Shown here: positions 43,521 to 55,737 of the stretch, one piece after another
How positions within the stretch are numbered: position 1 is the stretch's first letter
Layout: each line of letters opens with the position of its first letter
Made by a program: the position numbers and the translations under genes
The notes under the pieces: model-generated
What the model saw: the letters and a program-made list of their open reading frames with translations, nothing else
Databases searched by the model: none
Told to the model about the DNA's origin: nothing
Assembly: GCF_905171765.1 (NCBI RefSeq)
Contig: NC_053394.1
Location: 155,952,015-156,016,014 of the forward strand
Direction: 5' to 3'
Length of the DNA: 64,000 nt
DNA from: Bufo bufo
Lineage: Eukaryota; Chordata; Amphibia; Anura; Bufonidae

Positions 43521-44269
43521 TAGTGAATTGAGCAGAAAACTGCCAAGTAGTGTTGCGCAGACTTATAATAAACAGTGTGGCTGCCTGATCGCCAATTTGT
43601 GATAAGTCCTAACCGTCCCCAGTGACCACTGTGGATGGTGACAGATGGATGTGAGTCTGTTCCATATAACACAATGTGGTAATAATATCCATAAACACAC
43701 AGATAAATAAAGCACCCACTCAGTCCTCCCAGCAATCCCAAGACTATAAGTGACATATTGCCAGTCCCTGATAGTTTTAATGGCTCATGATCTGTCGTCT
43801 GTAGGTTTAATTTTAAAGGTATAATTAAAGAATTAGTTTTATATACATTAAACTTTTTTGTTGGGACCCCTAAAGGGATTTTTTGGTCTGGATGACCTTT
43901 TGTATAATAAGTGAATTTATATCCCGAGGGCTCCAACCTAGGGCTCATTTTGTTGTTTATTTAGTTCCAAATAGGGTCACTTCTTCGGTGGTTTCCACTG
44001 TTCTGGGACCTCAGGAGCTCCTCATAAGTGTCATGGCATCTGGATGTATATGTTGTAGTTTTACCTGGGAGAACCTCCTGTGCATTCATTTCTGGGAAAT
44101 ACCTGATGCCCCCAAATGCACACGGCGCCCTTGGGCTCCTGACACTTGTCATATGTCCAGCCAAAAGATTAAAGCCACATGTAGCGTGTTAGGGCCTCCA
44201 TGTGACTTAGTATTAAATTGCTCTTCCAGATGTTTTTTTTTTTATAAGTACCACTTATTTTTCCAGCCT
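43521..44269. other. No recognisable feature; one 142-codon minus-strand open frame
   Basis: The minus-strand frame 43948-43520 contains a hydrophobic stretch (SLIVLGLLGGLSGCFIYLCV) that could be a membrane segment. No family motif, start context or relative was recognised. I treat it as chance. Confidence 0.35.
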
Positions 44270-44470
44270 TTTGTTGCCCCCGTCCAAACTTTTTTGAGAT
44301 GTGTTGATAATGATAGCAAGTTATTGTGAGTTATTGTTTGTTAAAGAAAAATGTTTCACTTTCAACATCTGATATGTGATCTATGTTATATTGTGAATAA
44401 AATATTGCATTCTGGTTTTATCTATTTTTTTACACTGTGTCCCATCTTTTTTGGAATTGGGGTTGTTCAA
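44270..44470. mobile_element. DNA-transposon tail remnant (Tc1/mariner-like)
   Basis: gtgaataaaatattgcattc, tacactgtgtcccatctttt, ttggaattggggttg form the conserved right end of a transposon family widespread in fish and frogs. No left end found. Confidence 0.5.
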
Positions 44471-44715
44471 GAGATAATGCAAAGTGTTCTGCAAAGCTGA
44501 CCTAAGGTCCGTAAACAACTCTTGGACACCACCCACTGGAAGATCCTTTTGTATGCAGTGAAAGTACATGTAATAGAGAATATATAGGAGTGCGTTGATT
44601 ATACCATGATCAATATCAGGAAGGAAGTGAAAGAGTAAGCTGATGGCTGCTGCTGGAGTCAAATCCAGTGTATATTCCTGTGATAACTAGTGGATGTGGT
44701 TGCTACTGGAAAGAA
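44471..44715. other. No recognisable feature
   Basis: Flank between two transposons. Confidence 0.4.
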
Positions 44716-45572
44716 CAGGGCCGGTGCAAGGATTTTTGCCGCCCTAGGCAAGATAAAAATTGCCGCCCCCCTTTATCAGATGATCTGCCCATATCATGAC
44801 ATCACATATGTTCCACCCCTTTCTCAGAATTTAAATTAAAAGAAATGCTATGTTTTCCTTAGGGTTAATCAAGCTTCTTGTAGCTGTCTCCCTGACAGCC
44901 GCTAGAGGGGCTTCCGTGATTCTCACAGTGAAAATTACAGTGGGAAGACGCGGAACATAGTTTTGAATGCGTGCGCATGCGCATTCGCAGCTGAGAGGAG
45001 GATCGGGGAGAAGAGTTCCCAGTGCCGGCGCTGGAGAAAGGTAAGTGGCTGAAGGGGTTTTAACCCCTTCAGCCCAGTCGGAGGGGGACACGAGGGTGCC
45101 CCACTCCTAACAACTATATAGTGCCAGGAATATGAGTTTGTTTTCCTGGCACTATAGTGCTCCTTTAACACCAGTACTGCACAGTGTCTTTTCTCTGCAG
45201 GAACAGGCTATAGACACCAGTACCACTACATTAAACTGTAGTGGTTCTGGGACTATAGTGTCTTTTTTCACACGTCCGCAATTTCGTTCTGCATTTTGCG
45301 GAACGGAATTGCGGATCCGCACTTCCGGGTCCGCACTTCCGTTCCGCAAAAAAATAGAGCATGTCCTATTCTTGTCCGCAATTGCGGACAAGAACAGGCA
45401 TATTCTATTAGTGCCGGCAATGTGCGGTCCGTAAAATGCGGAACGCACATTGCCGCTTTCAGTGTTTTGCGGATCAGCGGCTCCGTGTATCCGCAAAACA
45501 TGTTGCGGACGTGTGAATGGAGCCTTAATGTGAGGTAAATTAGTTTCCAATGTAGTATTAATAACTAAACAA
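44716..45572. mobile_element. CAGGGCCGG-ended element, copy 1, left arm
   Basis: Starts cagggccggtgcaaggattt, ttgccgccctaggcaag. It is the inverted counterpart of 55930-56880 (same order of words: tcagatgatctgcccatatc, aatcaagcttcttgtagctg, cttcagccc, ggcactatagtgctccttta). It continues at 54391 beyond the TTAA element. The CAGGG terminus suggests hAT. Confidence 0.75.
45265..45533. mobile_element. tccgcaaaa-family MITE inside the CAGGGCCGG element
   Basis: cacacgtccgcaatttcgtt is mirrored by gcggacgtgtgaatggagcc, with hairpin cttgtccgcaattgcggaca inside. The same MITE occupies the equivalent place in copy 2 (56040-56355), so it was acquired before the copies separated. Confidence 0.75.
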
Positions 45573-46248
45573 TTAACCCCTTAAGGACACAGCCTTATTT
45601 CACCTTAAGGACCAGGCCATTTTTTGCAAATCTGACCAGTGTCACTTTAAGTGCTGATAACTTTAAAATACTTTGACTTATCCAGGCCATTCTGAGATTG
45701 TTTTTTTCGTCACATATTGTACTTCATGACACTGGTAAAATAAAGTAAAAAAAAAAATTCATTTTTATTTATAAAAAAATACCAAATTTACCAAAAATTT
45801 GTAAAAAATTGCAAATTTCCAAGTGTCAATTTCTCTACTTCTATAATACATAGTAATACCTACAAAAATAGTTGTCCCCATATGTCTACTTCATGTTTGG
45901 ATCAATTTGGGAATGATATTTTATTTTTGGGGGATGTTACAAGGCTTAGAAGTTTAGAAGCAAATCTTAAAATTTTTCAGAAATTTTCAAAAACCCACTT
46001 TTTAGGGACCAGTTCAGGTCTGAAGTCACTTTGTGAGGCTTACATAATAGAAACCACCCAAAATGACCCCATTCTAGAAACTAAACCCCTGAAGGTATTC
46101 AAAACTGATTTTACGAGGACTTCCGGTTCCGGCGCGGGCATGAAAAGACGCTGATAACTTGTGCTCCGCTCCGAAAATATCAGCCAGTCCTGCTTCTCGG
46201 AGTACTACCGGAGCGCCATCGCTGACACAGTGAGGCTTTAATATATTC

Positions 46249-47361
46249 ATGGAACGATATTTACTGAGAAGTGGGCAAAAATCTACGACCCGGGCGATAA
46301 TTAACACAGCAAGGGTGGACGAGACAGGTCCTGAGATGGCGCCATCTCCTCCCTCCTCACCAAGACATGCGTCAGCGAAGGAGCAGGATGCCCCAGATAT
46401 TAATACACAGTTGGATCTGTTTGAAGCATCGGGCAAAGTGGTGGATGTCAAGGTGCTAGCCATTGAAGTGGCGAAGCAGTTGGCACCCGATATTATTGCA
46501 TCATTATCCACTACCCTGCAAGCAGCACTTAACAAACTGCAAGAGGAGCTGGAATTGCAAGATCACAGGGTATCTGAGGTGGAGCAGCGGGTAGCTTGTG
46601 TGGAGGAGGACGCTGCTGATACTGCACAGAAGATGCGGGATTTGTCCCTTCTGGCTGAGAAGCTAAACGACCGCGTTGAGGACCTTGAAAATAGGTCTAG
46701 ACGCAGCAATCTACGTTTGGTAGGAATACCAGAATCGGTGCCAATAGCGGAACTGCGCCATGTTTTTGAAGTTACTCTACCACAGGCACTAGGTCTCCAG
46801 GGAGGAAGAAGAAAGGTGGAGAGGGCTCACAGAGTGGGACCCTGGAGAGATCAAAAGTCATCTGCTAATGGTAGAACTGATCAGAGGCCAAGACAGGCAA
46901 TCTGTAAGTACTTGGACTACTCCGATAAGGAGGACATTTTGCGGGCTTACCGCTCAAGGAGAGAGCCATTGATTCTCAACGGCATTAAGGTTTTATTATT
47001 TGCCGACTACTCAGCGGAAGTGGCGCGAAAACGGAGGGCCTTTGGGGCGATATGCACCAACCTCTATAAGGCTGGGAACAGATTTCAACTAGCATACCCT
47101 GCTATACTGAGGTTACAGTTACCTGATGGAAGCTCTAAGCACTTTACAGATCCTAAGGAGGCGGAGGAGTTTATAAGAGTCCAAGCAGAGAGAAGACAAG
47201 GGCTTGCGGATGTGGAGGAAAATCGTCGGGATGTTGGTGTACGAGACGGAGGCAATGGATGGCACCGGGTATCGCAGATCTCCTCATCTCTTCCACAGAG
47301 GATGTCTAAGTTCCAGAAATCTTCGGGAACAAAATTCACGAGGCAGACGGGAGGACTGTGA
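46249..47361 (+). CDS. LINE ORF1 protein (L1 ORF1p-like RNA-binding chaperone)
   Basis: An intact 370-residue frame. Residues 1-60 are Ser/Pro-rich and probably disordered. About 85-155 is a heptad-rich coiled coil (LSTTLQAALNKLQEELELQD, VSEVEQRVACVEED, LAEKLNDRVEDLENRSRR) for trimerisation. RSRRSNLRLVGIPE (about 150-163) opens the RRM-like domain. RPRQAICKYLDYSDKEDIL and LILNGIKVLLFADYSAEVAR (about 215-265) form the C-terminal domain. L1 ORF1p coats the element's RNA and acts in cis in the ribonucleoprotein. The ATG is in the same place as in the diverged copy (29412). The stop at 47361 leaves about 0.4 kb before ORF2. Length agrees with the L1-type ORF1 range. Function by family. Confidence 0.88.
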   Translation: MERYLLRSGQKSTTRAIINTARVDETGPEMAPSPPSSPRHASAKEQDAPDINTQLDLFEASGKVVDVKVLAIEVAKQLAPDIIASLSTTLQAALNKLQEELELQDHRVSEVEQRVACVEEDAADTAQKMRDLSLLAEKLNDRVEDLENRSRRSNLRLVGIPESVPIAELRHVFEVTLPQALGLQGGRRKVERAHRVGPWRDQKSSANGRTDQRPRQAICKYLDYSDKEDILRAYRSRREPLILNGIKVLLFADYSAEVARKRRAFGAICTNLYKAGNRFQLAYPAILRLQLPDGSSKHFTDPKEAEEFIRVQAERRQGLADVEENRRDVGVRDGGNGWHRVSQISSSLPQRMSKFQKSSGTKFTRQTGGL

Positions 47362-47826
47362 ATTTATCGCCAGGTTATATCACGGTCAAACGGACCTGTT
47401 TTGCTATCTATGTGTGTTTAATTTTTTTCCCCCTCTTTAATGTTCCAGGAATATGTGCAGGGACATTCTATAATTTCTGGGGACTTATTATTATTACAGC
47501 TAGTTGGCGGTGATGTGGCGCGTCTAATGCCTGAAAAAAGGAAGTTCCTAAGCTATTTGTGCTGTTTAATAACTGTTTTTCTATTTTTCACAGAGTTGTT
47601 TTCATATTTAAGTCATGTTCATAATGTGGCTGAGGTTTTTCTTTTTTTTTCCTTTTTCCTTTTTTTTTTGTTGTTCAGGGGCACTGTATAAGCAATTAAT
47701 GTGTAATGATACATGGAGTACTGTCGGGCTGGGAGGCAGTGCTTTGATAGATACTGATCAATCTTGGGCGGAAAGGAGGGGAGGGGTTTTCTGTCGGCAG
47801 GTGGGTCTTCTGTTAGCGACAAATTC
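47362..47826 (+). other. LINE inter-ORF spacer with pyrimidine tracts
   Basis: Two long pyrimidine tracts end in CAG (about 47420-47450 and 47637-47680: ccttttttttttgttgttcag). They look like 3' splice sites placed before ORF2. Use as splice sites is inference only. Confidence 0.4.
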
Positions 47827-50800
47827 TTGAGAATAATCTCGTGGAATGTTAAAGGTCTAAAGTCTCCTAACAAGCGCATGCAGATTCTGAGGCAATTACG
47901 TAGGATGAAGGCAGATATTGCCTTGCTGCAGGAGACCCACCTGTCGACGGCGGACTTCCATAGGATGAAGAAGTTATGGGTGGGAGAGGTATACGGTTCT
48001 TCTGCCGTGGATAGAAAAGCAGGAGTTTTGATTTTAATAGGTCGTCATTTGTCACATGTAGTTCATTCTGAAGAAACAGATGATGAGGGAAGGATATTAC
48101 ATCTCAATATCTCAGGGCCTTTTGGTGACTTTAGTTTATACAATATTTATGCTCCAAACCAGGGCCAAAGAGCCTTCTTTGATTCTCTGGGTGTTAAAAT
48201 CTTACAAGACACGCATAGTGCAAAAATAGTGGGAGGGGACTTCAATGCGGTAATGAACCAGAATGAAGATAGGAGGTCAGCTGGTGATCATAGTCATCAG
48301 TATTCTCTGAGGGACTTTGCTGAGTCGTTGTCTCTCAGAGATGTTTGGAGGTACTCCAATCCTCAAGGGAGGGAATTCACCCACTTTTCGCATGCGCATA
48401 AGAGCTGGTCCAGAATCGATTATTTGTTTCTATCCGCAATGATTCTGCACAGAGTGGCGGACATTGCCATAGGTGATATGGTAATTTCAGATCATTCTCC
48501 TCTTCTTATAGATATAAGAGAAATGTATACTGGGGGCAGAGATTTCATTTGGAGATTCCCAAATTATTTGGTGAAGGACGGTGAATTTGTGAAACTAATG
48601 AAGGGATGGTGGATGGAATTTGTGGATGACAATAGGGAGCATGTGAATGATCCGGTATTGTTTTGGGAAACGGCTAAAGCTGTTTTGAGAGGTAGATTGT
48701 TGGCTTATGTTTCCTCTATTAAGAAGGTTGCTAGGACGCAATATGAAAAAGCAAGCACATGCTTAAGAGAAGCTTACAGCAACTTTCTCTTGGCCCAGAC
48801 CCAGGCCGCCAAAGAACGCTGGGTTTCGGCTAAGAGAGACTTTGAAGCGTGGGCAGAAAAACTGGAAATTTCCAAGAAATCTCAGTTAGATGCTAGTTTA
48901 CACAGATTTGGCAACAAATCTAGAAAGTTGTTGGCCTCATTGGCTAAGGGTAGGCGCCCAATGAATCATATTCAGGTAGTAAGGAAAAGGGATGGGACCA
49001 AGGAGCACAGACCGCAACAGATAAATAAATTGTTTGGACAATATATGGAGGCATTTTATCAAAATGCCGGGGATAGGGTGGAAGAGGGGAAGGCGTTCTT
49101 AGAGCAAATTTCCTTGCCAACTTTGACAGTAGAGCAGCTGAACACTCTGAATGCCCCATTGACGGCAGCGGAGGTACAGGCAATCATTAAATCCTTTCCT
49201 TCTGGAAAAGCTCCGGGCCCAGATGGGTATACGTCAGACTTTTACAAGGTGATGGATACTCAGGTGGTTCCATATTTGATGTCGCTCTATTCCTCTTGGG
49301 TTGAGGGGGGGACACTACCTGAACGAATGAATACGGCACACATAACATTGATCCATAAGACCGGGAAAGATCCGAAAAATCTAGAGTCATACAGGCCAAT
49401 ATCCCTAATAAACCATGATCTTAAAATCTTATCGAAGTTGCTTGCTAATAGGTTGGCAGAGGTTCTCCCCACTTTGATTTCTTCTGTGCAGGTTGGCTTC
49501 ATGAAGGGTAGGGCGGCTGTCACCAATCTAAGGAAGGTCCTGCTTGCTCTTTCAGTGGCAGGGAAGGCGGAATATCGGGGGCAAGACCCGGCCATTCTCA
49601 CTTTAGATGCAGAAAAAGCTTTTGACAGTATCAACTGGAAATGGCTGGGTCTTGCCCTAGATTCGGTAGGTATTAATGGAATGTTTCGCACGCTATTAGA
49701 TGTTCTGTATATAGGCCCAAGGGCGAGGGTGTGCTCCGGGGGTTGTTTGTCTGATTCTTTCTTACTACGGAGAGGAACCAGACAGGGCTGTCCGTTATCT
49801 CCTCTTTTGTTTAACCTAGCGATAGAGCCATTGTCAAGATGGTTGGACTCAGAGGATTTGTTTGAGGGTCTGAAAATAGGTAGGAAGCAGATGCGTTCGG
49901 CTTTATTTGCTGATGACATTTTGCTTTTTATGTCTAACCCTGTTAGGGATATTGGGAGGATTACTGAAGCTTTGGATGAATTTGGTTCCCTGTCTGGGTT
50001 AAAAATCAATAGATCAAAGAGTGAGTTCCTATTCTTGAAGGGGGGGGGGGCAACAGATAAGGGTGAGTGATTTGAGGGGTATACCAATTGCACGTTCTCA
50101 TATAACTTACTTGGGTATCAGGGTAGGGACAACTCCTGAGTCCATATATAGACTCAATTATGACCCATTGATAGATAAAATTGTAAAAGAACTGCGTAGA
50201 TGGCATGGTCTTCCGTTGTCGTTGCTGGGACGTAATCATCTAATCAAGATGATGTCAGTCTCTAAATTGCTGTATCCCATGCAAACTATCCCCATCCTGT
50301 TAAAACATAAGGACGTTTCTAAAATTGTAAAAGCATTCAAGCACTTTTTGTGGCATGGTAAGAGGCCTAGGATACAAATGCGCTCTTTAATAAAAGGGAT
50401 CGAACAGGGAGGGATCGCTTTTCCTGATATCAGAAGCTATAATTTGGCTTGCATGGCAAGACATGTTTGTGATTGGATAAATGGATCTGATTTCTACTCA
50501 GCTTTGTCGCTAGAAAGGGAATTCTGTGCTCCTTGGTCTCCAGTGGCGTTACTACATGCTAGGTTGCAGGTGATCCCGGTGTGGGTCAAGCGATCTTTGT
50601 TGTTTAAGGATACAATAGCAACGTGGAGGATTCTTCGGAAGAAATACTGGTTGTCTTATAGGATCTCTAAGCATCTTCCTTTATGGGATAATCCAGAATT
50701 TGTACAGGGCAGTGTGAACAAATTGTTTGAAGAATGGAGGCGGAAGGGGATTTTATATGTGAAACATTTACTGCATGACACGGAACCGAGGTGGTTAACG

Positions 50801-51709
50801 AGAGAGGAATTGATTGCTAAGTTCTCTCTGTCATCCTTTCAAATTATTCAATGGTCCCAGATAAGGAAGGCTGTGATAAATCATCTGGGGCTGGTGCAGA
50901 AGGAGATTCGTAGGAATGTTCTGGATAAGATCTTAGATTTAGGAGGTGGGAAGGTCTCAATTTCTACAATTTACTCTGATATGAGGAAGGAAGATGGAAC
51001 TGGGGATAGGAGTATTCGATTTGGAAAATGGGCCGAACAGCTGAATGATGGGGATATTGAACAAAAAATGGTGAAAGGTTGGGAAGTGGTTAGGAGACAT
51101 GTTATTAATGAGTCGTGGAGGGATACGCAGTTTAGACTTATGTATCGTGCTATATATGGCTTCAATATCCCCCCTCATCCAGGGAAACCAGATAGGATAA
51201 CTAGTTGCCCGAAGTGTGGAATGGGTCTCACTGATCTATTCCATGGGATCTGGTTATGCCCACAGAGTAAGAGGTTGTGGGAGGAAGTGGGGAATTTAGT
51301 GAAGAGAATCTGGGGAAGAGAGCTTCCATTGTCCCCCCAACTATATTTATTCAATTATGAGGAAGGAGAGATAGGTCGAGAGGGGTTACCTCGTCTGTTT
51401 CATACGATATGTATGGTAGTCAAGCGTAGTATCCTACAAAAATGGCTGCAGGCTGATGCTCCAGGATCGCAATTTATTATAGAACAACTAAAGAATGTGT
51501 TTTATTTGGAGAGATTAAATTCTCTCGCGGCTAAAGAAAGTCAAGCCAAGGGGTTGTTCCAGAAATGGAAACCGTTTATTGTTCAATGTATGTCTGATGA
51601 GGAGATACAGTTAATTGTGAGACCATTCACGCTGACGGAATGGTACCTTGTGAGTCAATTGAAGGGGACCTTGGGTCGTCTGTTGCTCCGATCAGATAAT
51701 CTGTCTTAG
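47764..51709 (+). pseudogene. LINE ORF2 protein: endonuclease, reverse transcriptase and Cys-rich C-terminus, one frameshift
   Basis: Frame 1 (to 50070) encodes the APE endonuclease: ISWNVKGLKSP, LLQETHLS, LYNIYAPNQG, VGGDFNAVMNQNEDR, RIDYLFLS and SDHSPLLID. The RT follows with GKAPGPDGYTSDFYK, NLESYRPISLINHDLKILSK, LDAEKAFDSINW (Asp615), GTRQGCPLSPLLFNLAIEP and LFADDILLF (Asp717-Asp718), then SGLKINRSKSEFLFL. It stops after an 11-G run at 50040-50050. Frame 2 (50063-51709) continues with the thumb (SLLGRNHLIKMM, QGGIAFPDI) and a CPKCGMGLTDLFHGIWLCP zinc-knuckle-like box. Removing the effect of one G in the run makes the frames agree, so the break may be recent slippage or a sequencing error. 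No ATG precedes the endonuclease: the likely start is TTG at 47827 where the diverged copy has ATG (32508). All catalytic residues are present. Confidence 0.9.
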
Positions 51710-51950
51710 TTCTATGGGAGAATGTCCTAATAATATCATGGTATTTCAATAATGTCATTGTATTTTGATTGCTTGTACTGATTGTAGTGTACTCTTGACT
51801 ATATAATGCCCCTATTTATGTATGTTACTGAAGTGTTCATCGCACTTTTAGTACGGTTTTGTGTTCAGAGATTTACACTCTGGATATTTTGTTTGTGATG
51901 TTGACAAAAAATAATAATAAAGAATTGATAAAAAAAAAAAAAAAAAAAAA
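51710..51950 (+). other. LINE 3' UTR and poly-A
   Basis: AT-rich 3' UTR with aataataataaagaattgat followed by the A tract, consistent with L1-type target-primed insertion. Confidence 0.85.
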
Positions 51951-54390
51951 AAAACTGATTTTACAAACGTTGTTAACCCTTTAGGTGTTCCACAAGAGTT
52001 AATGGCAAATGGTGATAAAATTTCAGAATTTAGATTTTTGGGCAAATTTTCCATTTTAATAAAAAATTTTCAGTAACAAAGCAAGGGTTAACAGCCAAAC
52101 AAAATGCTATATTTATTGCCTCGATTCTGTAGTTTACAGAAACACCCCATATGTGGCCGTAAACTACTGTACGGGCACACTGTAGGGCGTAGAGGGAAAG
52201 GTGCGCCGTATGGCTTTTGGAAGGCAGATGGACTGGTTTATTTACACCATCTCCCATTTGAAGCCCCCCTGATGCACCCCTAGAGTAGAAACTCCATAAA
52301 AGTGACCCCATCTAAGAAACTACACCCCTCAAGGTATTCAAAACTGATTTTACAAAATTTGTTAACTCTTTAAGTGTTGCACAAGATTCAATGGAATATA
52401 GAGATACAATTTAAAAATGTCACTTTTTTGGCAGATTTTCCATTTTAATATTTTTTTTCCAGTTACAAAGCAAGGGTTAACAGCCAAACAAAACTCAATA
52501 TTTATGGCTCTGATTCTGTAGTTTACAGAAACACCCCATATGTGGTCGTAAACTGCTGTACGGGCACACGGCAGGGCGCAGAAGGAAAGGAATGCCATAC
52601 GGTTTTTGGAAGGCAGATTTTGCTGGACTGTTTTTTTTTACACCATGTCCCATTTGAAGCCCCCCTGATGCACCCCTAGAGTAGAAACTCCAAAAAAGTG
52701 ACCCCATTTTAGAAACTATGGGATAGGGTGGAAGTTTTGTTGGTACTAGTTTAGGGTACATATGATTTTTGGTTGCTCTATATTACACTTTTTGTGAGGC
52801 AAGGTAACAAGAAATAGCTTTTTTGGCACCGTTTTTTTTTTTGTTATTTACAACATTCATCTGACAGGTTAGATCATGTGGTATTTTTATAGAGCAGGTT
52901 GTCACGGATGCGGCGATACCTAATATGTATACAATTTATTTATTTATGTAAGTTTTACACAATGATTCATTTTTGAAACAAAAAAAAAACATGTTTTAGT
53001 GTCTCCATAGTCTGAGAGCCATAGTTTTTTCAGTTTTTGGGCGATTATCTTAGGTAGGGTTTCATTTTTTGTGGGATGAGATGATGGTTTGATTGGCACT
53101 ATTTTGGGGTGCATATGACTTTTTGATCGCTTGCTATTACACTTTTTGTGACGTAAGATGACACCGTTTTTATTTTTATTTTTTTACGGTGGTCACCTGA
53201 GGGGTTAGGTCGTGTGACATTTTTATAGAACCGGTCGATACGGACGCGACGATACCTAATATGTATACTTTTTTTTATTTATGTAAGTTTTACACAATGA
53301 TTTAATTTTTGAAACAAAAAAAAATCATGTTTTAGTGTTTCCATAGTCTAAGAGCCATAGTTTTTTCAGTTTTTGGGCGATTATCTTGGGTAGGGTATGA
53401 TTTTTGCAGAATGAGATGACAGTTTGATTGGTACTATTTTGTCGTACATGCGACTTTTTTGATCACTTTTATTACCTTTTTTGGGAAGTAAGGTGGGCAA
53501 AATTTCAATTTCCTTATAGTTTTTATTTTTTTATTTTTATGGCGTTCACCATGCGGGGAAAGTAACATGACCATTTTATAGATCAGGTCGTTACGGACGC
53601 GGTGATACCCAATATGTGTAGTGTATTTTTTTTATTTTTTTTTATTCAGTGATAAATGTTTTTTTTTTAATCTTTACTTTTTTCACTTTTTTTTTTACTT
53701 TTTTTTGACCCAGACCCACTTGGTTCTTGAAGATCCAGTGGGTCTGATGTCTGTATAATACAGTACAGTACACTATATAGTGTATTGTACTGTATTTTAC
53801 TTACACTTTGTCTGAACAGATCTATGCCTTTAGCACAGATCTGTTCAGCACTATGGACAGCAGGATGCCTGAGAAGGCGTCCTGCTACCATGGGAACCTT
53901 CCCCGTCTGCTCAGTTGGGTAAGGACTGGGGCTCCCTCCCTCTGTCACCCCATCCTGTCTGGGTGCTGCAAAGGCACAGCAGCCCCCCGATGGGAGAGGG
54001 AGGGAGCTCCCTGACCCTGCACAGATGTCAGCCGTTTATACCAGAGTGTCAGCAATGTGCTGACACTCTGGTATAACCACTGGACACCAATGAATTTTCA
54101 AGAGGAGGCGGACGAGGGATCGCGGGGATCAGAAACTGCAGAAAGCGCAGCAAACCACAGGTCTGAATTGACCTGCGGTTTATTGCGATCGCCGACACGG
54201 GGGGGTCACGGGACCCTCCCGCGCATTTAGCCGAGGGGCCTGCCCAATGATTTGAGCAGGCACCTTGTTCCGATCACCGCCCGCCGGGCGGCAGTGATCG
54301 GAACAACACATGACGTACCGGTACGTCATGTGTCCTTAAAGACTCAGGAAACATGCCGTAACGGTACATCATGTGTCCTTAAGGGGTTAA

Positions 54391-55348
54391 ATAATAAACA
54401 TATTGCATTGTCTACTTACCACCAGGACAATAAGATGATCTGGTCTCTGGCTGCAGTTTGGCTCTGGGGACTCCCTTGTCACTCTCTTCTCCCCCCTCCC
54501 TCCCTTGTCACTCTCTTCTCCCCCCTCCCTCCCTTGTCACTCTCTTCTCCCCCCTCCCTCCCTTGTCACTCTCTTCTCCCCCCTCCCTCCCTTGTCACTC
54601 TCTTCTCCCCCCTCCCTCCCTTGTCACTCTCTTCTCCCCCCTCCCTCCCTTGTCACTCCCTTCTCCCCCCTCCCTCCCTTGTCACTCTCTTCTCCCCCTT
54701 CCCTCCCTTGTCACTCTCTTCTCCCCCCTCCCTCCCTTGTCACTCTCTTCTCCCCCCTCCCTTGTCACTCTCTTCTCCCCCCTCCCTTGTCACTCTCTTC
54801 TCCCCCCCTTGTCACTCTCTTCTCCCCCCCCCCTTGTCACTCTCTTCTCCCCCCTCCCTCCCTTGTCACTCTCTTCTCCCCCCTCCCTCCCTTGTCACTC
54901 TTCTCCCCCCTCCCTTGTCACTCTCTTCTCCCCCTTCCCTCCCTTGTCACTCTCTTCTCCCCCTTCCCTCCCTTGTCACTCTCTTCTCCCCCCTCCCTCC
55001 CTTGTCACTCTCTTCTCCCCCCCTCCCTTGTCACTCTCTTCTCCCCCCTCCCTTGTCACTCTCTTCTCCCCCCCTTGTCACTCTCTTCTCCCCCCTCCCT
55101 CCCTTGACACTCTCTTCTCTCCCCTCCATCCCTTGTCACTCTCTTCTCCCCCCCTCCCTTGTCACTCTCTTCTCCCCCCCTCCCTTGTCACTCTCTTCTC
55201 CCCCTCTCCCTTGTCACTCTCTTCTCCCCCCTCCGTCCCTTGTCACTCTCATCCCCCCCTCCCGTCCCTTGTCACTCTCATCCCCCCCTCCTTTGTCACT
55301 CTCATTCTTCCCCCCCTCCTTTGTCACTCTCATTCTTCCCCCCACTCC
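54391..55348. repeat. CAGGGCCGG element copy 1, inner arm and expanded minisatellite
   Basis: 54391-54475 continues the left arm (catattgcattgtctactta, ctggtctctggctgcag). Then about 32 copies of a 27-28 bp unit, cttgtcactctcttctcccc plus cctccct, with length variants, run from about 54474 to 55348. Frames of up to 434 codons here are Leu/Ser/Pro repeats, not genes. Confidence 0.9.
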
Positions 55349-55555
55349 CTTGTCAACAGGGCCGGCGTCACCTGTAAGGCGACCTAGGCAGCCGCCTAGG
55401 GCGCAATTTTGCAGGGGGCGCACGTGCCCCGTGCGGTTTAAAAAAAAAGCATTGCCGCAAGTTTATTTTTTAAAGTACGGCGGCGGGCCCTCCCCCGCAC
55501 CGGGCGGCTGCCGCACTGCCCAGAGAGAGGGACTGATAGGAGGGAAGCGCCTCTA

Positions 55556-55730
55556 ATGTAGCGTGGCCGAGCTCTGGTCGGTCCGCGGTACAGGAGCTTT
55601 TGTTTCCTGTACCCGGCCGGACTGACAGGAAGTGCTCACTTAGTGTGCACTTCCTTTCAGTCCGGCCGGGTACAGGAAACAAATGCTCCTGTACCGCGGA
55701 CCGAACAGAGCTCGGCCACGCTTCACTAGA
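55556..55730. repeat. Inverted repeat inside copy 2
   Basis: agcgtggccgagctctg, gtaccggccggactgaca-type words on the left are mirrored by cagtccggccgggtacagga, ccgcggaccgaacagagctc on the right. Each arm is about 80 bp around cttagtgtgc. Confidence 0.8.
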
Positions 55731-55737
55731 GGTTGGG

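Larger units (their letters stand above)
46115..51950 (+). mobile_element. Full-length L1/Tx1-clade LINE with perfect 14-bp target duplications
   Basis: Flanked by aaaactgattttac at 46101-46114 and 51951-51964. It begins gaggacttccggttccggcg and ends in AATAAA (near 51917) and a poly-A of about 25. Order: 134-bp 5' UTR, ORF1, 0.4-kb spacer, ORF2, 220-bp 3' UTR. The host repeat (ctgattttac|aaacgttg) is continuous without it. The ends and near-intact ORFs indicate recent insertion. Confidence 0.95.
45577..54386. mobile_element. TTAA-type AT-rich element, copy 2, containing the full-length LINE
   Basis: Ends ccccttaaggacacagcc and catgtgtccttaagggg are inverted. TTAA lies at 45573-45576 and 54387-54390. 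The element covers 45577-46114 and 51965-54386 (about 2.96 kb without the LINE). It has tandem units of about 360 bp (51965-52735) and about 350 bp (52880-53600), and GC-rich tips (gaacaacacatgacgtaccg). The second CAGGGCCGG copy shows the empty site (caattacataataaac at about 55985, read inversely). No transposase. Confidence 0.8.

Noticed and set aside
43520..43948. 142-codon minus-strand frame with a hydrophobic stretch
   Set aside because: No family motif, no relation to neighbouring elements, AT-rich sequence; chance is the simplest reading.
54252..55556. 434-, 309- and 200-codon open frames
   Set aside because: They read a 27-28 bp minisatellite in three frames; the unit length and lack of stops explain them.
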